Assembly (NCBI GenBank): GCA_001466705.2
Contig: LATX02000242.1
Span: 62,001-126,000 of the forward strand
Reading direction: 5' to 3'
Length of the DNA: 64,000 nucleotides
DNA from: Moniliophthora roreri
Taxonomy: Eukaryota; Basidiomycota; Agaricomycetes; Agaricales; Marasmiaceae
The notes beneath the pieces were generated by a model. The model searched no databases, had not been told where the DNA came from, and was given only the letters and a program-made list of their open reading frames with translations. The translations under genes were made by a program, and so were the position numbers. This document shows, piece after piece, positions 11,533-24,596 of this stretch (its first letter is position 1; every line of letters begins with the position of its first letter).

Positions 11533-14500
11533 ATGACGACCCGTTTGAAGCGAAAGCTGGGAGACCTTGGGGTTGACACTACCAGCTCTAAAGCCAATGA
11601 ATCATTCTGTTTGGTGCGTGTTAGATACATACTGCACTTTCACGACGGGCTAGGCTGACCCTTTAATTGCTAGATTGGTACTCCACTTCCACCATTGGAA
11701 AAATCTAAGGATACAGGCGAATTTGTGCCGCTTTGGAAGCAAGAGGTGCGGATATTGCTCACCATCAACTTTCATTCCGACGCTTACCGGGACTTCATTA
11801 GGTTCGGGATGAGAAGGGAAGACGAAGACTACATGGCGCCTTCACAGGAGGATTCTCTGCGGGATTCTTCAACACTGTAGGCTCTAAAGAAGGTCGGTTC
11901 GGTTCATACAATCTCAATTCCAAGACAACTTTTGCTGAATGAACCTTTTTTTACGATAGGATGGACACCTGCAACGTTTGTATCATCCAGGAATGACAGA
12001 GCCAAGAAGAAAGTTGCTCGTCCTGAAGATTTTATGGATGAAGAAGATTTGCGGGAATTACAAGAGAGCCGGAAGCTGGTAGATACTACGGAGGAGATGG
12101 ACTTGACGGGGGGTACTCAAGCTGAGCTGCGTCGTAGAGGGGCTGAGGATGAAACGGAGAAAGAGTATGTCGCGCAAGTCTGCTTGATACGTGCCCCATC
12201 GCTTATGGATTTACAGCGCAATTACAATGGCACTAGAAACCGCGATATTACCCCCTGCAAAGGACTCTGCTGGAGCACGAATTTTGAGAAAAATGGGTTG
12301 GAAGCTGGGGCAAGGGATCGGTCCGCGGATCACGTTACGCCAGCGTCGATTGCAGGACCTTCAAGCTGCTACAGGTCGTATGTTGACTGGCGACGATCTG
12401 AGGTTACCTGCCGAGGACGATGAGGAAGCCAATAAGCACACATATGCTCCTCGTGATACGCCAGTGCTGCTTGTCGACCGGAAAGACAATCTTCATGGTT
12501 TAGGTTACCGACCAGGAATGAGCCTGAATGAATCACTTGGGAAGGGCTCTGCTTCTACTTCGTCTGGTCCAAAGATATCAGGTATGAAAATGCAATACAA
12601 AATTTGGTATTCAGCTGGGTGCTCAATGTCTGTCTGTCTGCAGCTGGTTTCGGTCTGGGCGCTCTCAATGACGCAGATGAAGATGATCTAGACGTCTACG
12701 ACATGGGATCCATGCAGCGGAATCGAATGGCTTACGATATCTCTGAAGGCGATTCCGAAGACAGGATACTGATAGGTAGCCGGAACGAGCGCACAAAAGG
12801 TCCGTCATCTATCGTAGGTAACCTCCTCTCTGGATCTTATGATTCACTTCTAGTCTTATCGTTCATCTAGACTGCAACGGTAACGGAAACCTTTCGCGAT
12901 GGAACGCTTGTATTATCTGGATTTGTTTTATATGATAAACCAGTTGCGGAAGACCGATGGTGCGTTTAGAACGGTGCCGGTGCCCTATGGGTCGCTGACG
13001 CTGCGCAGGTTTCCTTTACCAGACGTACCGAAAGGATGGAAACCAGACCCAAAGAAAGTTTGGGCGCAGAATGGCTCGGACAAGGAGAACAATCAGAAGG
13101 AAACTGGTCCAGTCCCACATCACAAGTGGAAGTCGGGCATGTCAGCCGACGAGGTAAGTACATTTTTGCTTTCCGTGTTCAATTTGTAACTGTTTCGCAG
13201 AGAGGCACATTACTAGGGGAAACACCATTACCATCAGCTCCAAAATCCGTATTCGATTACATGTCCCAGAAAGACCGCGAACGCTTGAAAAACATTGCCG
13301 CCAATTTAGCCTCTGGGAATGTCCCTGGGCCATCAGCAACACCAGCTACGCCATCTATCCGAATACCACATACCGAGCCTCATGTTGCCAGTGCCGCATT
13401 GCGAGGTTTCCAGCCGTTCACTACCGATCCTGCAAAACAAGCCCGCTATACGGCTTACCTCCAATCCCAAGCCGACCCCACTTCGCAACTCACTCTCGCT
13501 CAATTACCTAATCAGAGTAACGAAGAGTACAACAAGGAGCTAGAAGAATACGCCAAATCTGCACAGATATTCAAACCAATGTCTGGCGCGATGGCTGGGA
13601 GGTTTACTAGTGCTGTCGTCGTTGAACATGGACCGAAAATTCACGAAGGGTTACATCAGCCTTCAGTCGAGGAGCAAAAGGCCCAAGCAGAAAGGGAAGA
13701 GAAGCAACGGGAAGAGGAAAAACTAAGCCCCAAGGAACATGCTGCCAATCTCGGGATGTACGGACCCCTGACAAGAGAGGTGAAACCGTGGCAGCCAGCG
13801 AGGTTGTTATGCAAGAGGTTCGGAGTGAAGGACCCAAATCCTGATATGTTGTATGGCGATGACTGTGATTCTGTTCCCACAGGGCAACAGCGGGGTGCAC
13901 CATCAGAAGCAGCTGATAGCTCTAGTGCCAGCGCCACTGGGTTATCTCAGGAGCAGATCGCAGCTGCTACTGCTTCTATGTGGGATACTAGTGGCCGAGG
14001 GGGTGGTGGTGCTTCGGCAGGGAAGCGAGATTTAGCGAATGTGGGATTGGGAGAGGATGATACGCAAGGGAGAGATACGTTGACGTATGAGAGGCCATCG
14101 GTGGATGTGTTCAAGGCGATCTTTGCGAGTGATGATGAAGATAGTGATCTGGAAGGAGGTGGTGATCATGACGTGGAGGATGATCATGCAGTCCCCGAAC
14201 CTACTGTTACTGGGCTAGGCAACGATGGTGTCAAGGATACACGCAGTGATCCGCAACCCGCAAAAGTCAATGAGTCGATTGACATCAGTACTTTTAAGCC
14301 GACATTCGTGCCCCGAGAAGCCCGTGCAACGAAGGGAAGCGAGCCTGAAGACAAGAAGAAGAAGAAAAAGAAGGACAAGGAGAAAAGAAAGGTTATTGTC
14401 TCATTTGCGATGGATGAAGGTGGTGGTGACGATGGCGAGGGAGGCGGTGATGCTCTTGATATCAGACCGAAAAAGAAGAAAAAGAATCGAGATAGCAAAG

Positions 14501-14724
14501 AGAAAGACCGGGATAGAGATAAAGATGTGGATCGACACGGAAGCAAGGACAAGGATAAGAAACGACAAAAGGCGCAGCCGGTCGAGGATGATGATGATGA
14601 CATGTGGGTTGAGAAGCCGACACCTGCAGGTATTCAAGCGCAGGACCTTGATGTCAGTATGGCACCTGAATCTGCTAGCTCTGGGCCGTCAAGAGTTAGG
14701 AAACGAGCAATAGATTTTATGTAG
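11533..14724 (+). CDS. GPATCH1: G-patch splicing factor (GPATCH1 / TOUGH-like)
   Basis: Nuclear G-patch protein of the GPATCH1/TGH family, which associates with late spliceosomes and is thought to activate a DEAH helicase. The first exon gives MTTRLKRKL. Then IGTPLPPLE, the conserved [20 protein letters not shown] block (joined across introns 11746-11801 and 11893-11959), [11 protein letters not shown] and EDFMDEEDL are all family hallmarks in the expected order. The G-patch itself reads [16 protein letters not shown]. Downstream are a conserved middle ([28 protein letters not shown]), then an acidic/lysine-rich tail with several K-runs (about 14,350-14,580) that should act as a nuclear localisation signal. 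About 910 residues, 8 or so introns, intact to the TAG at 14722. It ends only 99 bp before the next gene on the same strand. Confidence 0.9.
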
Positions 14725-14746
14725 TTGCACAAGTTTTCTCCGTTGG

Positions 14747-14756
14747 TATATATATA
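14747..14756 (+). promoter_or_regulatory. TATA-like element of the DEP-RhoGEF gene
   Basis: A perfect alternating T/A decamer lies 67 bp upstream of the RhoGEF ATG, inside the 99-bp gap after the GPATCH1 stop. Position and sequence fit a TATA box; function is inferred. Confidence 0.4.
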
Positions 14757-14823
14757 CGGTCCGAAGATAAAACTTACAAGTTGCCGGCGGCAAATCTATA
14801 CATCATAGCCAGTGACGACGACC

Positions 14824-17800
14824 ATGAGCAATGTGGACACTACGCTAGATTCTACACTAGGAGACGAGCAGCTCAGCGAGCTGTTTGACAAAGTCTGGGT
14901 AGGATACGGGGCTGGACCACATCCAAGATCAACACCGACTCCTCCGCCGCCCAACAACAGGCTGTCAACACGCAGCAGAAGCTATCGACCATTACCACCC
15001 ACTCCCGGTCAAAGTTCTTCAACATCTTCACCGATATCTACACGACAATTCAGTGTAGAATCACCCTCCGAAGACCAGAAATTTGGTCGTCAATTGCCTC
15101 GACCGGTTACAAATGGCAGCGGATATTTCGTACAGTCGCCGATGGAAGAGGCACCTCAATATCCATTTCCCGTTCCGCCTCCACCGCCTCCAGTACCTCA
15201 AGTCAATCGATCTTATGTAGAGGACACCCCAGAATACACCCCCTCTCCGGCATTCTCGTCCCACGTACCGGATTCAAAATCTCCAGCAGTAGCAGTATTA
15301 CCACCGACACCCGTGCCTCCACCTCCACCACTACCACCTTCTCGAGTAGAAGAATGGCAGTCACCAGGAGCATCTGGTTCCGGCTCAGCATCCTGGTCTC
15401 CTCCAGAACCATGTTAGTATTTTTTTTCAATCTTGGATCAGCTGGTTTTGGGTCGTGGGCAGAGCACATTGCTGGAGAGAGGCTGTATGGCTGTGATAAC
15501 TCCTTATTGGGCATTCAGAACTGCAGAGCATCTCAAAATTACACATCCTGCATATCGTATTCAATTTCAAACCCAACCACCGTCGTTTGCTATGCCTCGT
15601 GCTTCTCAGATACGCTAACATTCTCTCTCACCAGATGCAAACGGCTACACAAACGGCTACACCAACGGTCACGTTAATGGATATGACGATTACGGAGCAG
15701 GCCCGTCCAACATTGCAGGTCCCAGCACGCACGCACATGCACACCTGGAACGCCGACCGAGCAAGCTTCTTTCGGCCATCAGCGCTGGGCCTGGCCTCTT
15801 TCCAGAGGAAGGCGGCTTTGACGATGTACCATACCAAGACAGCGACTATGGAGGCGGCTCCTTCAACGGATCGGAGGGAGACGAAGACCCGTACTTGTTT
15901 GTCAACTACTCCCTCCTCTCCCATATCGCAGTCCAATTAAAAGACAAGGTACCTCGTGGAACACATGTCAAGGGGAGCATACCCTACCCACGAGCATTCA
16001 CCGGCAAGGACATCGTTTCAACTATACAATCTCTAATTCAGCGCGAACTTGCCATCAATCACAACATTTCCACGAGCGATAGACGCGCGGCGCTCCAAGT
16101 TGCACGATCGTTGCAGTCTCAGCTGTTCTTCTATGAAGTCGAGTGGGGTGGAGATGTGTTGCAGGATGGGGTTGAAGATGTGTACATGTTCTTGGACGAT
16201 ATGGATGGGCCGTCTGAAGGAGGTGTTGGGGAGAAGGCAGAGTTACCCACTGGGGTTGTTACAGCGTTGACAAAGTGCTATACTCCAGACTGTGTGGAGG
16301 GCAGTGCCTGTTACTCGCCGAGGTGTCCCAAGAGAGGCGATACGGTCATAGGTCCGGCCCAAAATGGACCTGAACCCGTGCAGTCTGCCCTGAGAGGAGA
16401 CTGGCTCAAAGCAGTACCCAAAGAGGTTTTGGTGTCATTACCAGAGAGCGAGATCAACCGACAGACAATCATTCACAAGCTCATTAGCAAGGAAGAGCAA
16501 TACATCCAGGACCTCGATGTCGTCGAAACAATGTTCATTAGACCTCTTCGACAAGCCAATCCTCCCATAATATCCAGTTTACCGCCATCACCTTCTCGCA
16601 ATTCTTATCCATCACTACATGCTCACACCCCCACTTCCGATACACCAGTCGACTCCTTCATCGACACCGTGTTCAGTAATATCCTTGACCTGCGCGAGTG
16701 TAACAAGAGGTTGCTCGAAGTCTTGTATGTGCGGCAACGTGAACAGAGCCCTGTGATACAACGTATCGGTGATATCTTTTTGGACGCGGCAACAGAATTC
16801 AGAATCGCTTACCCGATCTATATCGGGGGATACGTAGCAGCTGAAAAGAGACTCAGAGAGGAAGCAGAGAACAATACTCAATGGCGAATGTTTGTCGAGG
16901 TAAGTGTTCATACTATTTCATATCACAAAAACTCATTTTTTTTTACTGTTACCATCTATAGCAATCCACTCGCGAAGTCCAACGACATCGCAAACCCAGT
17001 ACTCCCGGTCTAGAAAACGGTCCCAGTGGCTCACAAGCGCACCAAGTGTCACCCATCCGCCTAGACCTCAAGCACTACCTCAACCGTCCCATCGAGCATC
17101 TCCAAAAGTACCCCGTTCTCCTTGAAGCCATCCTAAACGAAACAGTTGAGGGAAACCCAGACGCAGAGTATCTCCAAGAAGCCATTGAAGCTATTCGGGC
17201 GCTGCAGGGTATAGCACAACTCCGCACATTCCAGACTTCGATGGGTCGGGGACCGGCAGGCAAATGGGAATGGTTTGATCTAGTTGGCAAAGACATTACG
17301 GGTGGTGGAAAGTCTGATCCGAAGGGTAAAGCCAAGGAGCTTGGGATAGGTAAAACAGAGTGCAAGAGGCAGAGTATCATCTTTGAATTGATAAAGGGAG
17401 AGATGGGATATGTGAAGGATTTGGAAAATATTGATGTGGTGCGTGTTGGCTATCGCCATGTATTCACTTCCTTATTTTTCTGAACTCCGACTTTGTAGAT
17501 CTACGTCCGCCCTTTGCGAAATGCCGAACCACCCATTATCCCGCCAGACCGAATAGACCAGTTCATCAATGACGTTTTCCATAACTTCAACGAGGTCTAT
17601 GCTCACCACCGGCGTATGCTCGAAAAGTTCCACGAAATACAGAGAGAGGAACACCCTGTGATAAAGTCTATCACAGCTGCTGTATTTGATGCAGCTCTCA
17701 ACTTCCGGGATGCATATCTGGAATACGTCCCCAATTATCCTATTGCGGAATATAGGATTGACGAAGAGATGGCACGAAATCCGGCGTTCAAAAAGTTTGT

Positions 17801-20462
17801 TGAGGTATGTTCAATGTCTATGAAGCAGCTGTTTTTCTGATGAAGATGGGGTTTCAGGACTGTACACGACATCCTGAAGCTCATCGGCTCGATATGAAGA
17901 ACTTCATCAATAGGCCTATTCCTCGACTGCTCAGGTATGAGCTGCTCTTGAAGGGTATCCTGGACGAGACACCTCCTGGACATGAAGATCGAGAAGATAT
18001 CCCGCAGGTTCTGGAAGTGATCAAGGCTCTTGGAAAGGATACAGAGCCAGGGGTAGTGTCGGCAAAGCAGAAAGTGGAACTGTGGAGGTACAACTCCAAT
18101 ATTGTGTTCAAGCCCGGAGAGTGGATTGTACGTGTCTCTGTTTGGACGTGGATGTGTTGCCTGCTGACGCCGAACATCTTTTCAGGATATGGATCTACTT
18201 GATGAGAACCGGTCTCTAATACATACTGGGAAGCTACTCCGACAACCTGAGGGTGGATTGAACGGCTGGAGTGAGCTGTTTGTTCTGTTATTTGACAATT
18301 ATCGTGAGTGGGAGCAGAACTTTTGTTTGATTTTGGCTAACGATGAATGGATAGTCGTCATGACGAAGGCTAGGGAAAAAGATGGCGTTACAAAGTTCTA
18401 TGTGAACCGTCGTGTGAGTTGCCGATTGACTCCTTCTCATTCAATATCCGTTGACACTACCGTTTTCCTTAGCCAATCCCCCTGGATCTTTTGACGTTGG
18501 TCAACTTTACGGATCCACCAACTCAAAGAGGCGCCGGTTTACTTCGTAATCTCCGAGGAGAACGTCACAATACGTCCAATAATACGGATCTCAACACGCT
18601 ACGGCCTCCTGACAATACTCTAACGACCGTCATGAGCAACACAAGTGGCGTAAGCACCAACGCCAGCACATTGAATGATGCCCGCTCCGTTTTCCCATGT
18701 ACGATTCATCACAATGGACGTATGGGTGGTGCGTATATCCTATACGCCGAATCGGCGCAGGTGCGCGCAGAGTGGAAGAACAAGCTGGAGGAAGCGATGG
18801 GGTTGAGGAGGGTGGTACAAGAGTCGAACAAGGTGTTTGAGATTGAGACGCTGAGTACGGACACGTTCTTGGTGCCTCCGCTTGTTGGACAAAACACGGA
18901 CGGGGCAGTTTGGAGTGGTGATAATCAGTTTACTGGAAAGGTTACGTGCTCTGTACCGTTTAGTGAGTGGTGTTTATTGCGTATCGGCGCAGTGGTTGAC
19001 TTACCATATTCTTCAAGACACGCCGGATGGACGAGGGTTGGTGGCTATAGGATGTGCTGAAGGAGTTTGGATCGGCTTTAGGCACGATTCACGCTGTTCG
19101 TAGTGTTTCGAGCTCTTACGATTCGATGCTAACGGTTTGCCTTAGCTATGCGGCGAGTTCTTCATCTCAAGATGGTTACGCAATGTGCTATGCTCGAGGA
19201 CTTTGGGATCTTCCTGGTTTTGGCCGACAAGGTGAGGTGACACACCTAAGAATGCTGCTCCCTTGCTAAACAATTCCTTCTTTTTTGTAGTCTCTATTTG
19301 CATATCACATCGAAGCGCTAGTTCCATCCTCGCCTGCGAGTCAACACGCATCACAAACGCCTCAGAAATTGAGTGGTAACAAGGATGTCCATTTCTTCAG
19401 CGTCGGTACGCTGCAAGGCCGGACACTTGTCGTGTACATGAAGAGGAAAAGCGTAAGTGAACATGGAATATTACTCGTACCTCTAACTCATTTCACGCTT
19501 TTTCGTATAGATGGATAGTATATTCTATGCAGTTGAGCCAGTCATTGACAAGATCAAGGAGGTGACAAAGGCTTCCGTCGGGCTAGGTTCGCGACTCGGG
19601 TTCAGAACTGCCAAGTCTGACTGGTTCAGGCCATATCGAGAATTCTTCTTACCTTCAGAATCATTTGATCTGATATTCCTCAAAGCGAAAATTGCCATTT
19701 TGTGTACAAAGGGCTTCGAAATCATGGATCTCTCTGAGTGAGTAGGCGAGACCTTGAACTGATATGAAACATGCTGATGGCCACCCGCAGCTTACAGAGC
19801 GTAACGATCCCACAGAAAGAAGACCCTCGGTTTGCTGGCTTAGCCAAGCGTTGCGAATCGTGTAGGCCGCTTGGGATGTTCAGATCCACTGAAGACGAAT
19901 TCCTTCTTTGTTATAATGGCAAGTGTCTTCGTTGTTTGCCCCGCAATAGGCGAACAAAGCTAACACGTTATCCTCAGAATTCGGCTTGTATGTTAATAAG
20001 CGCGGTGAGCCTTCTCGACCAAATGGCCTCATCGAGTGGGAAGGGACGGCCGAAAGAGTCGCCCTTCATTCACCTTATATTCTCCTCTTTGACACTCGCT
20101 TCATTGAGATTCGACATGTTCAAACTGGGCGTTTAGCTCAGATCATTTGCGGAAATGATGTACATTGTCTCTGGGACGGACGCGGTACCAATGTTCAACC
20201 GCCCATGACACCTCTTCCTGGCCAAGACGAAGAGGAACGGATGGTTCAGGAGCCACGTGTCCATGGCGTTATGAACGTCAATGAGCCGATGGGAATGGCA
20301 AGAGCCTCACCAAGAGCACAGCATGTGTTTGAGCTTATCCCAACAATACCTCTTTATTTGCCTGGATCCCTGGCTTCTCCCACTACGAATACGTATTTCC
20401 CTCAGTCTTACTCCCCTCCTCATTCACCTACATTTCGTCCCATGACCTTGTATCGCTCATGA
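14824..20462 (+). CDS. Rom2-type Rho guanine nucleotide exchange factor with two DH domains
   Basis: Activator of Rho1-type GTPases in the cell-wall-integrity pathway. Domain order: a proline-rich disordered N-terminus (poly-Pro runs, then repeated NGYTNG); a DEP-like domain (YLFVNYSLLSHIAVQL to VYMFLDD, about 15.9-16.2 kb); a first DH domain with SKEEQYIQDLDVVE, RQREQSPVIQ and LDLKHYLNRPIEHLQKYPVL. After a short linker comes a second DH domain with KGEMGYVKDLENID, HEIQREEHPVIKS and LDMKNFINRPIPRLLRYELL. A PH domain (SELFVLLFDNYLVMTK) and a C-terminal CNH domain (GLVAIGCAEGVWIGF to HVQTGRLAQII) follow. About 1,550 residues, around 13 introns, all tested junctions in frame. The annotated start is the ATG at 14824; a GTG at 14812 is in frame but not a start. 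The CNH domain normally binds the GTPase or membrane partners. Confidence 0.9.
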
Positions 20463-20911
20463 GCAGAGAGTATCTACGGAAGGATGGAACTGGAATTGGA
20501 TGGACGATGGTGTATTTATTGCATCGATAGATTGTATATTGTAGTGGTTTCGTTTCCTGTTATTATTGTTGTAGCCTATACGTGGATTAGGGCCTGGACA
20601 CTATTGTAGCACCACTAGCTCTGTTTTTGACGTCCATGACGTGGTACATGCTCAGCGATGAATCGCGCATGAGACGGCTATGGAATCAAAAACCAGAGGG
20701 AAGTCAGACTGAGCATGTACAGCTTATGATTGCTACGGTGGTGAAAATATATGCGAGCAAAAACTACATGAGATGGAGAACGAAAGCTAAAACATAACCT
20801 TACATCGGAGAGAAAGCTCAATGAATACGTGAAGGTATAAATTATAAGGGCACGGCAACCATCGTCATCGTGAATGGGTCGTGAATGTAAACTAGGTTGA
20901 AACCAAGCATA
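20463..20911. other. Convergent intergenic region
   Basis: 449 bp between two convergent genes (plus-strand RhoGEF, minus-strand unknown). It would hold both 3' UTRs and poly(A) sites; nothing else seen. Confidence 0.45.
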
Positions 20912-23900
20912 CTATGCTGCAGATATCGAATCGTTGGGACCATCAGCTACCATCTTCCGGAATTTCCTGTTTGACTTGGCAGGCATGGGGTATGACGGCC
21001 TAAACGACGATACTGGTATAGGTTCTCCATTCGAATTAGGTAGGAAAGCCTCTCCATCAATGATTATCGGTTTGACATCTACAATATCATCCTGATTGGC
21101 AAGACTAGGCGACGCCGGTGTCGGTGGTAAGACTGGTGTAATGGGTCTAGGAGCTGGAGCGCCCTGCTCAGGTATCTTGTATTTCTGTTCGACCGCTTCG
21201 ACGAGCAGAATATCGGAGTCCATGGACATCGGCGTTCCACTATTACTCCGATCTGGTAGGGCAGGCGGGGCTTGCTCTTGCTGGGGAGAGTGATGTCGAT
21301 AAAGTTGGTCGAGGTCAATCCCAGAATGGCTACTGCTTGAAGGATTCGTGTCCATTTCACCCAGCAGATGAGCCAACGGATGGCTTGAGAAAACATCAAG
21401 ACCTGAAACCGGTGGAGGAATCGGAATCGGTGCGGCTATCGAAGGTCCAGCGACATTCGCCCTATACCCAGACATTTGGTCGAGAGTTTGCTTGACACTT
21501 TTTATATCGGCCTGCATAGTGTTGAGCATCCTGATGAGGTCTTGCTCTCTTTCTCGCGAACGAGCAAGTTCGTTCCTCATTTGATCCACGTTCTGGTTCA
21601 GACCACGCACGACGCCTCCCACAGCATCTCTCGTGATACCTACCATCAGCTGTCCCATAGCCTTCCCCATCTCTTCGAACCCGGTCTTCATCGCCTTCTC
21701 CATTCGAGAACCCATACCCTGGTCTATGGAGTCCCGAAAAACCTTTTCCAACCTGCTCTCAATGCTACCTCCCAGCGAGTTCTCCAGCCCCCTTGCTACC
21801 TCTCGCTGTATGGTTGCACTATCCACCCCTTGCGGTACACCACTCTTTCTGAACTCTGCCTGCACTACGCCTTGCATTGCCGTCTTCATTTCACGCAGGC
21901 CATCCTCCCTGAACTCCCGAATCTGCTCGGAGAACCTCTTCAGCGATTCTGAAAAGCCAGCGAACAGCGAATCAATAATCAACACCATGTTCTCTGGATT
22001 TGACATGGCAGCGGCAGCGGCACGGGGTGCAGAGCCTGTTGCACTACCGTTTGGACGGGGGGGTATCGCGGAGTTGGGTATGGCAGAACTGGGTCTCGCT
22101 TGTTGTTGCTGTGGTGGTGGTGGCGGCATCCGGAGATTCAAACCCAACGCGTTCATACTCCCATTCATGAACGCCTGCGCAGCTGCACTTGAATTCTTGT
22201 CCTGGGACACAGAAGATGCCGGAGAGGGACTTGGGGTAGGTCTGGAGGTTTGAGATTGGGAAGGTGGAATTTTGGGGATATGAATGAACGTCGGATTAAA
22301 TGGAGTCGAACGAGGTTTCGATACTGAGGCCGGATAGTGAGGAATGGGTATAGGTATAGGTATCGGGGCAGGTTTCGTTAACAAGGGTGTCACAGGGCTT
22401 TTATGTGTTTGGGTTTCCTGGAGGTGCGTGCCAGAATTAGTATTCGCTCCAAGGAGTTGAGAATCATAGACCTCACCTGTCGCGTAAGTCCCGGAATCTC
22501 GTCATTACTGGCGCTCGAAGGTCTACTGATGCTTGATCCAACTTTCGGCGCCGTTGCGGAAGTGAGCGTCTGAAAAAAAAAAATAAAAAGCAGAAGCGTG
22601 AGAAACTAAAATCTAAGACGTAAATGTAAATGCGGAAACGTACCTGATCTTTGTCTACATCCATCGTATCGCTTTCATCTCTATTCTGCGACTTCAGCGA
22701 GCTCGCTAGAGGCCTCCACTCAGATTCGCTTGCTCCCATCAACCGCGCTGCTTCGTCTTTCGTGATGTTCGAAAATGCTGCTGGAGGTTGGGACCCTGAG
22801 GAACCTGAGGTGGACGCGTGGCTGCCAGTCTCCTTTTCCTTTCCTTTTGAATCTGAGTCTTTTGTGCTGGGAGACGGCGATGGGGAGCCCCTACGACTAT
22901 GCTGCATCGAACGTCGCTTGACTCTGGGTGGTCGAGAACGAAGAACCTCGATATCAGGGTCGGGAGAAGGTTCGCGCTTCACCTTCACCGGAGTTGATAC
23001 GCCAGTATTTGATGAAGGCGGTGGCATCTGTGATGACTTTAGGGGTGCTGCTTGGAGTGCTGCACTCGAGGCGGAACCAGTAGAAGTGGTTTCTACTACA
23101 GTAGCACTGATCGAAGGACGTTTAGTAGAGCCTCCCTTCTCCAAAGGAGATCCAGGTCGCTTGCTGGGAATCGAGGCCGTGGTGGTAGGTTTCGAGCTGA
23201 CGATTGTACTACTACCACTACCATTACTACCCTCAACAGGTTTCGCAGACGTCGTAGCAACGGGAGCAACAGCAGCAGTAGTACTACTATGAGTGACACC
23301 GTTGACCGCAGTTGACTTACCCAGAACAGGCGGAGAACTTGGGTCTGTGCACGACTGCGAGTTGGACGTTGGTGAGCCAATGATTTTCATCATATCTGCA
23401 ACATTTGCCTGGTTTTTTGCCTTGATCTTCGGGCTGTCCTTTTCCGTAGTGCTTGCAGGTGCCTTTGTGCGTGGTTGAGCCTGCGGTTGTGTAGGTTTCA
23501 AAGCGGCAGACAGGGGTTTGCTGGTTTTCGGTGTAGGAGGCACTGTGCACTTTGTTTTCAAAGGAGCCCATGACGCCAGTGCGGCATGCCGTAGGGACCA
23601 TGCATCTGTCCCACCAACAACCGGGGTATCCTCAATGTCCCAATACCACTTCCTGTCCTTCTCCTTAAGACCATGCATCAACTGTTGGGCAGTAATACCA
23701 TTGGTAATTTCCTCGTCTGTAAGCGCAAAACCTCGATGACCTTTGAGGGCCCAGCCACGCCAGTCTTGAGAACAGAGAAAGAGAATATAATTCGATTAGC
23801 CCACGATAGTTTCCTGTGAAAAGACTTGGATTGACGCACTGAATTTGAGGACGTCTTTTTCGTACTCATCATCCTTATACTGTTCCCAAAACTCTCGAAC

Positions 23901-24596
23901 CTGAGAAGGATCCGAGATGAACCACCGCATTTTGTACCTCGCCAGAGCTCTGTCAAATGTCTGACACCTCCACTTCCGGTCCATGCCCTTCAATTTGGCA
24001 CCCGGCTCCAAATCCAACGCACCCATCGAATCCTGAGCGGCTTCCAAAAGCTTCTTGCACAACCTCGATACATGTAATATGCCAAACTTGTAGTCACTCC
24101 ACTCGCTTTCCCGCTTCTCTGCTGAAAGCACCAGCTTCAACGACAACCACTGAAATCGTGCGATGAACATCAACGGCACTCGATAACCTGCAGGTAACAC
24201 AATCTTCAACCCGTTGCTACATGTGATCTGAATGAAGGGTGAACCAGGCTTTAGATTTTTCCCCGGTATATCGAAGGAGTGAGCGATAAGGTGGTGGATA
24301 ATCTTGGTGTCGTTCCAGTCGGCTGGAGTGATATAGTCGAGTTCAGCAGGATGATTCCAGCCATAATTTACCTTCTCCTCATTGACAGCCGGTGAGGGAG
24401 AGAACCAGACTATGGGTGAACCTGCACGCTCGCATTTGACACCGACAGACTTTGCCTTGTCCGATCCATCCTGCACACTCTCGTTCTCGGGAGCCACGCT
24501 GCTTTCTTCTCGTTTGACTGATAGTACATCCGAGTCCTTGGCTTTTGACGAGACTTTAAGTTGTCTGTTGGACCTTCGACGAGCTTCCTGTGGCAT
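20912..24596 (-). CDS. Large uncharacterised low-complexity and coiled-coil protein
   Basis: I do not recognise a family. Exons join from ATG 24596 (MPQEARRRSNRQL) through an intron at about 23.84 kb (KF|N-WRGWALKGHRG), one near 22.58-22.64 kb (DVDKDQ|TLTSATAP) and one near 22.4-22.47 kb (LTRQ|ETQTHKSP) to the stop at 20912. The result is about 1,070 residues. N-terminal part (about 60-330): globular, with KVNYGWNHPAELDYITPADW, HHLIAHSFDIPG and KWYWDIEDTPVVGG. Middle: Ser/Thr/Pro-rich, highly charged, probably disordered, with a basic patch PRVKRRSMQHSRRG. C-terminal third: Pro/Ala-rich, then a long amphipathic helix region (about 21.5-21.95 kb; SESLKRFSEQIREFREDGL) that looks like a coiled coil or membrane-associating bundle. 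It ends in NRKFRKMVADGPNDS. Nuclear scaffold or chromatin role is possible but not shown. Confidence 0.68.

Noticed and set aside
14184..14603. Serine/phenylalanine-rich minus-strand frame
   Set aside because: It is the mirror of the Lys/Asp-rich GPATCH1 tail, which has the conserved motifs and splice sites.
14812..14823. GTG start for the DEP-RhoGEF
   Set aside because: A normal ATG with better context follows four codons later at 14824; fungal genes rarely start with GTG.
21476..23292. Long plus-strand frames (21476-21952, 21633-22253, 22651-23292)
   Set aside because: They lie opposite the low-complexity minus-strand gene and show only the mirrored Ser/Thr/Pro composition; no introns or motifs support them.
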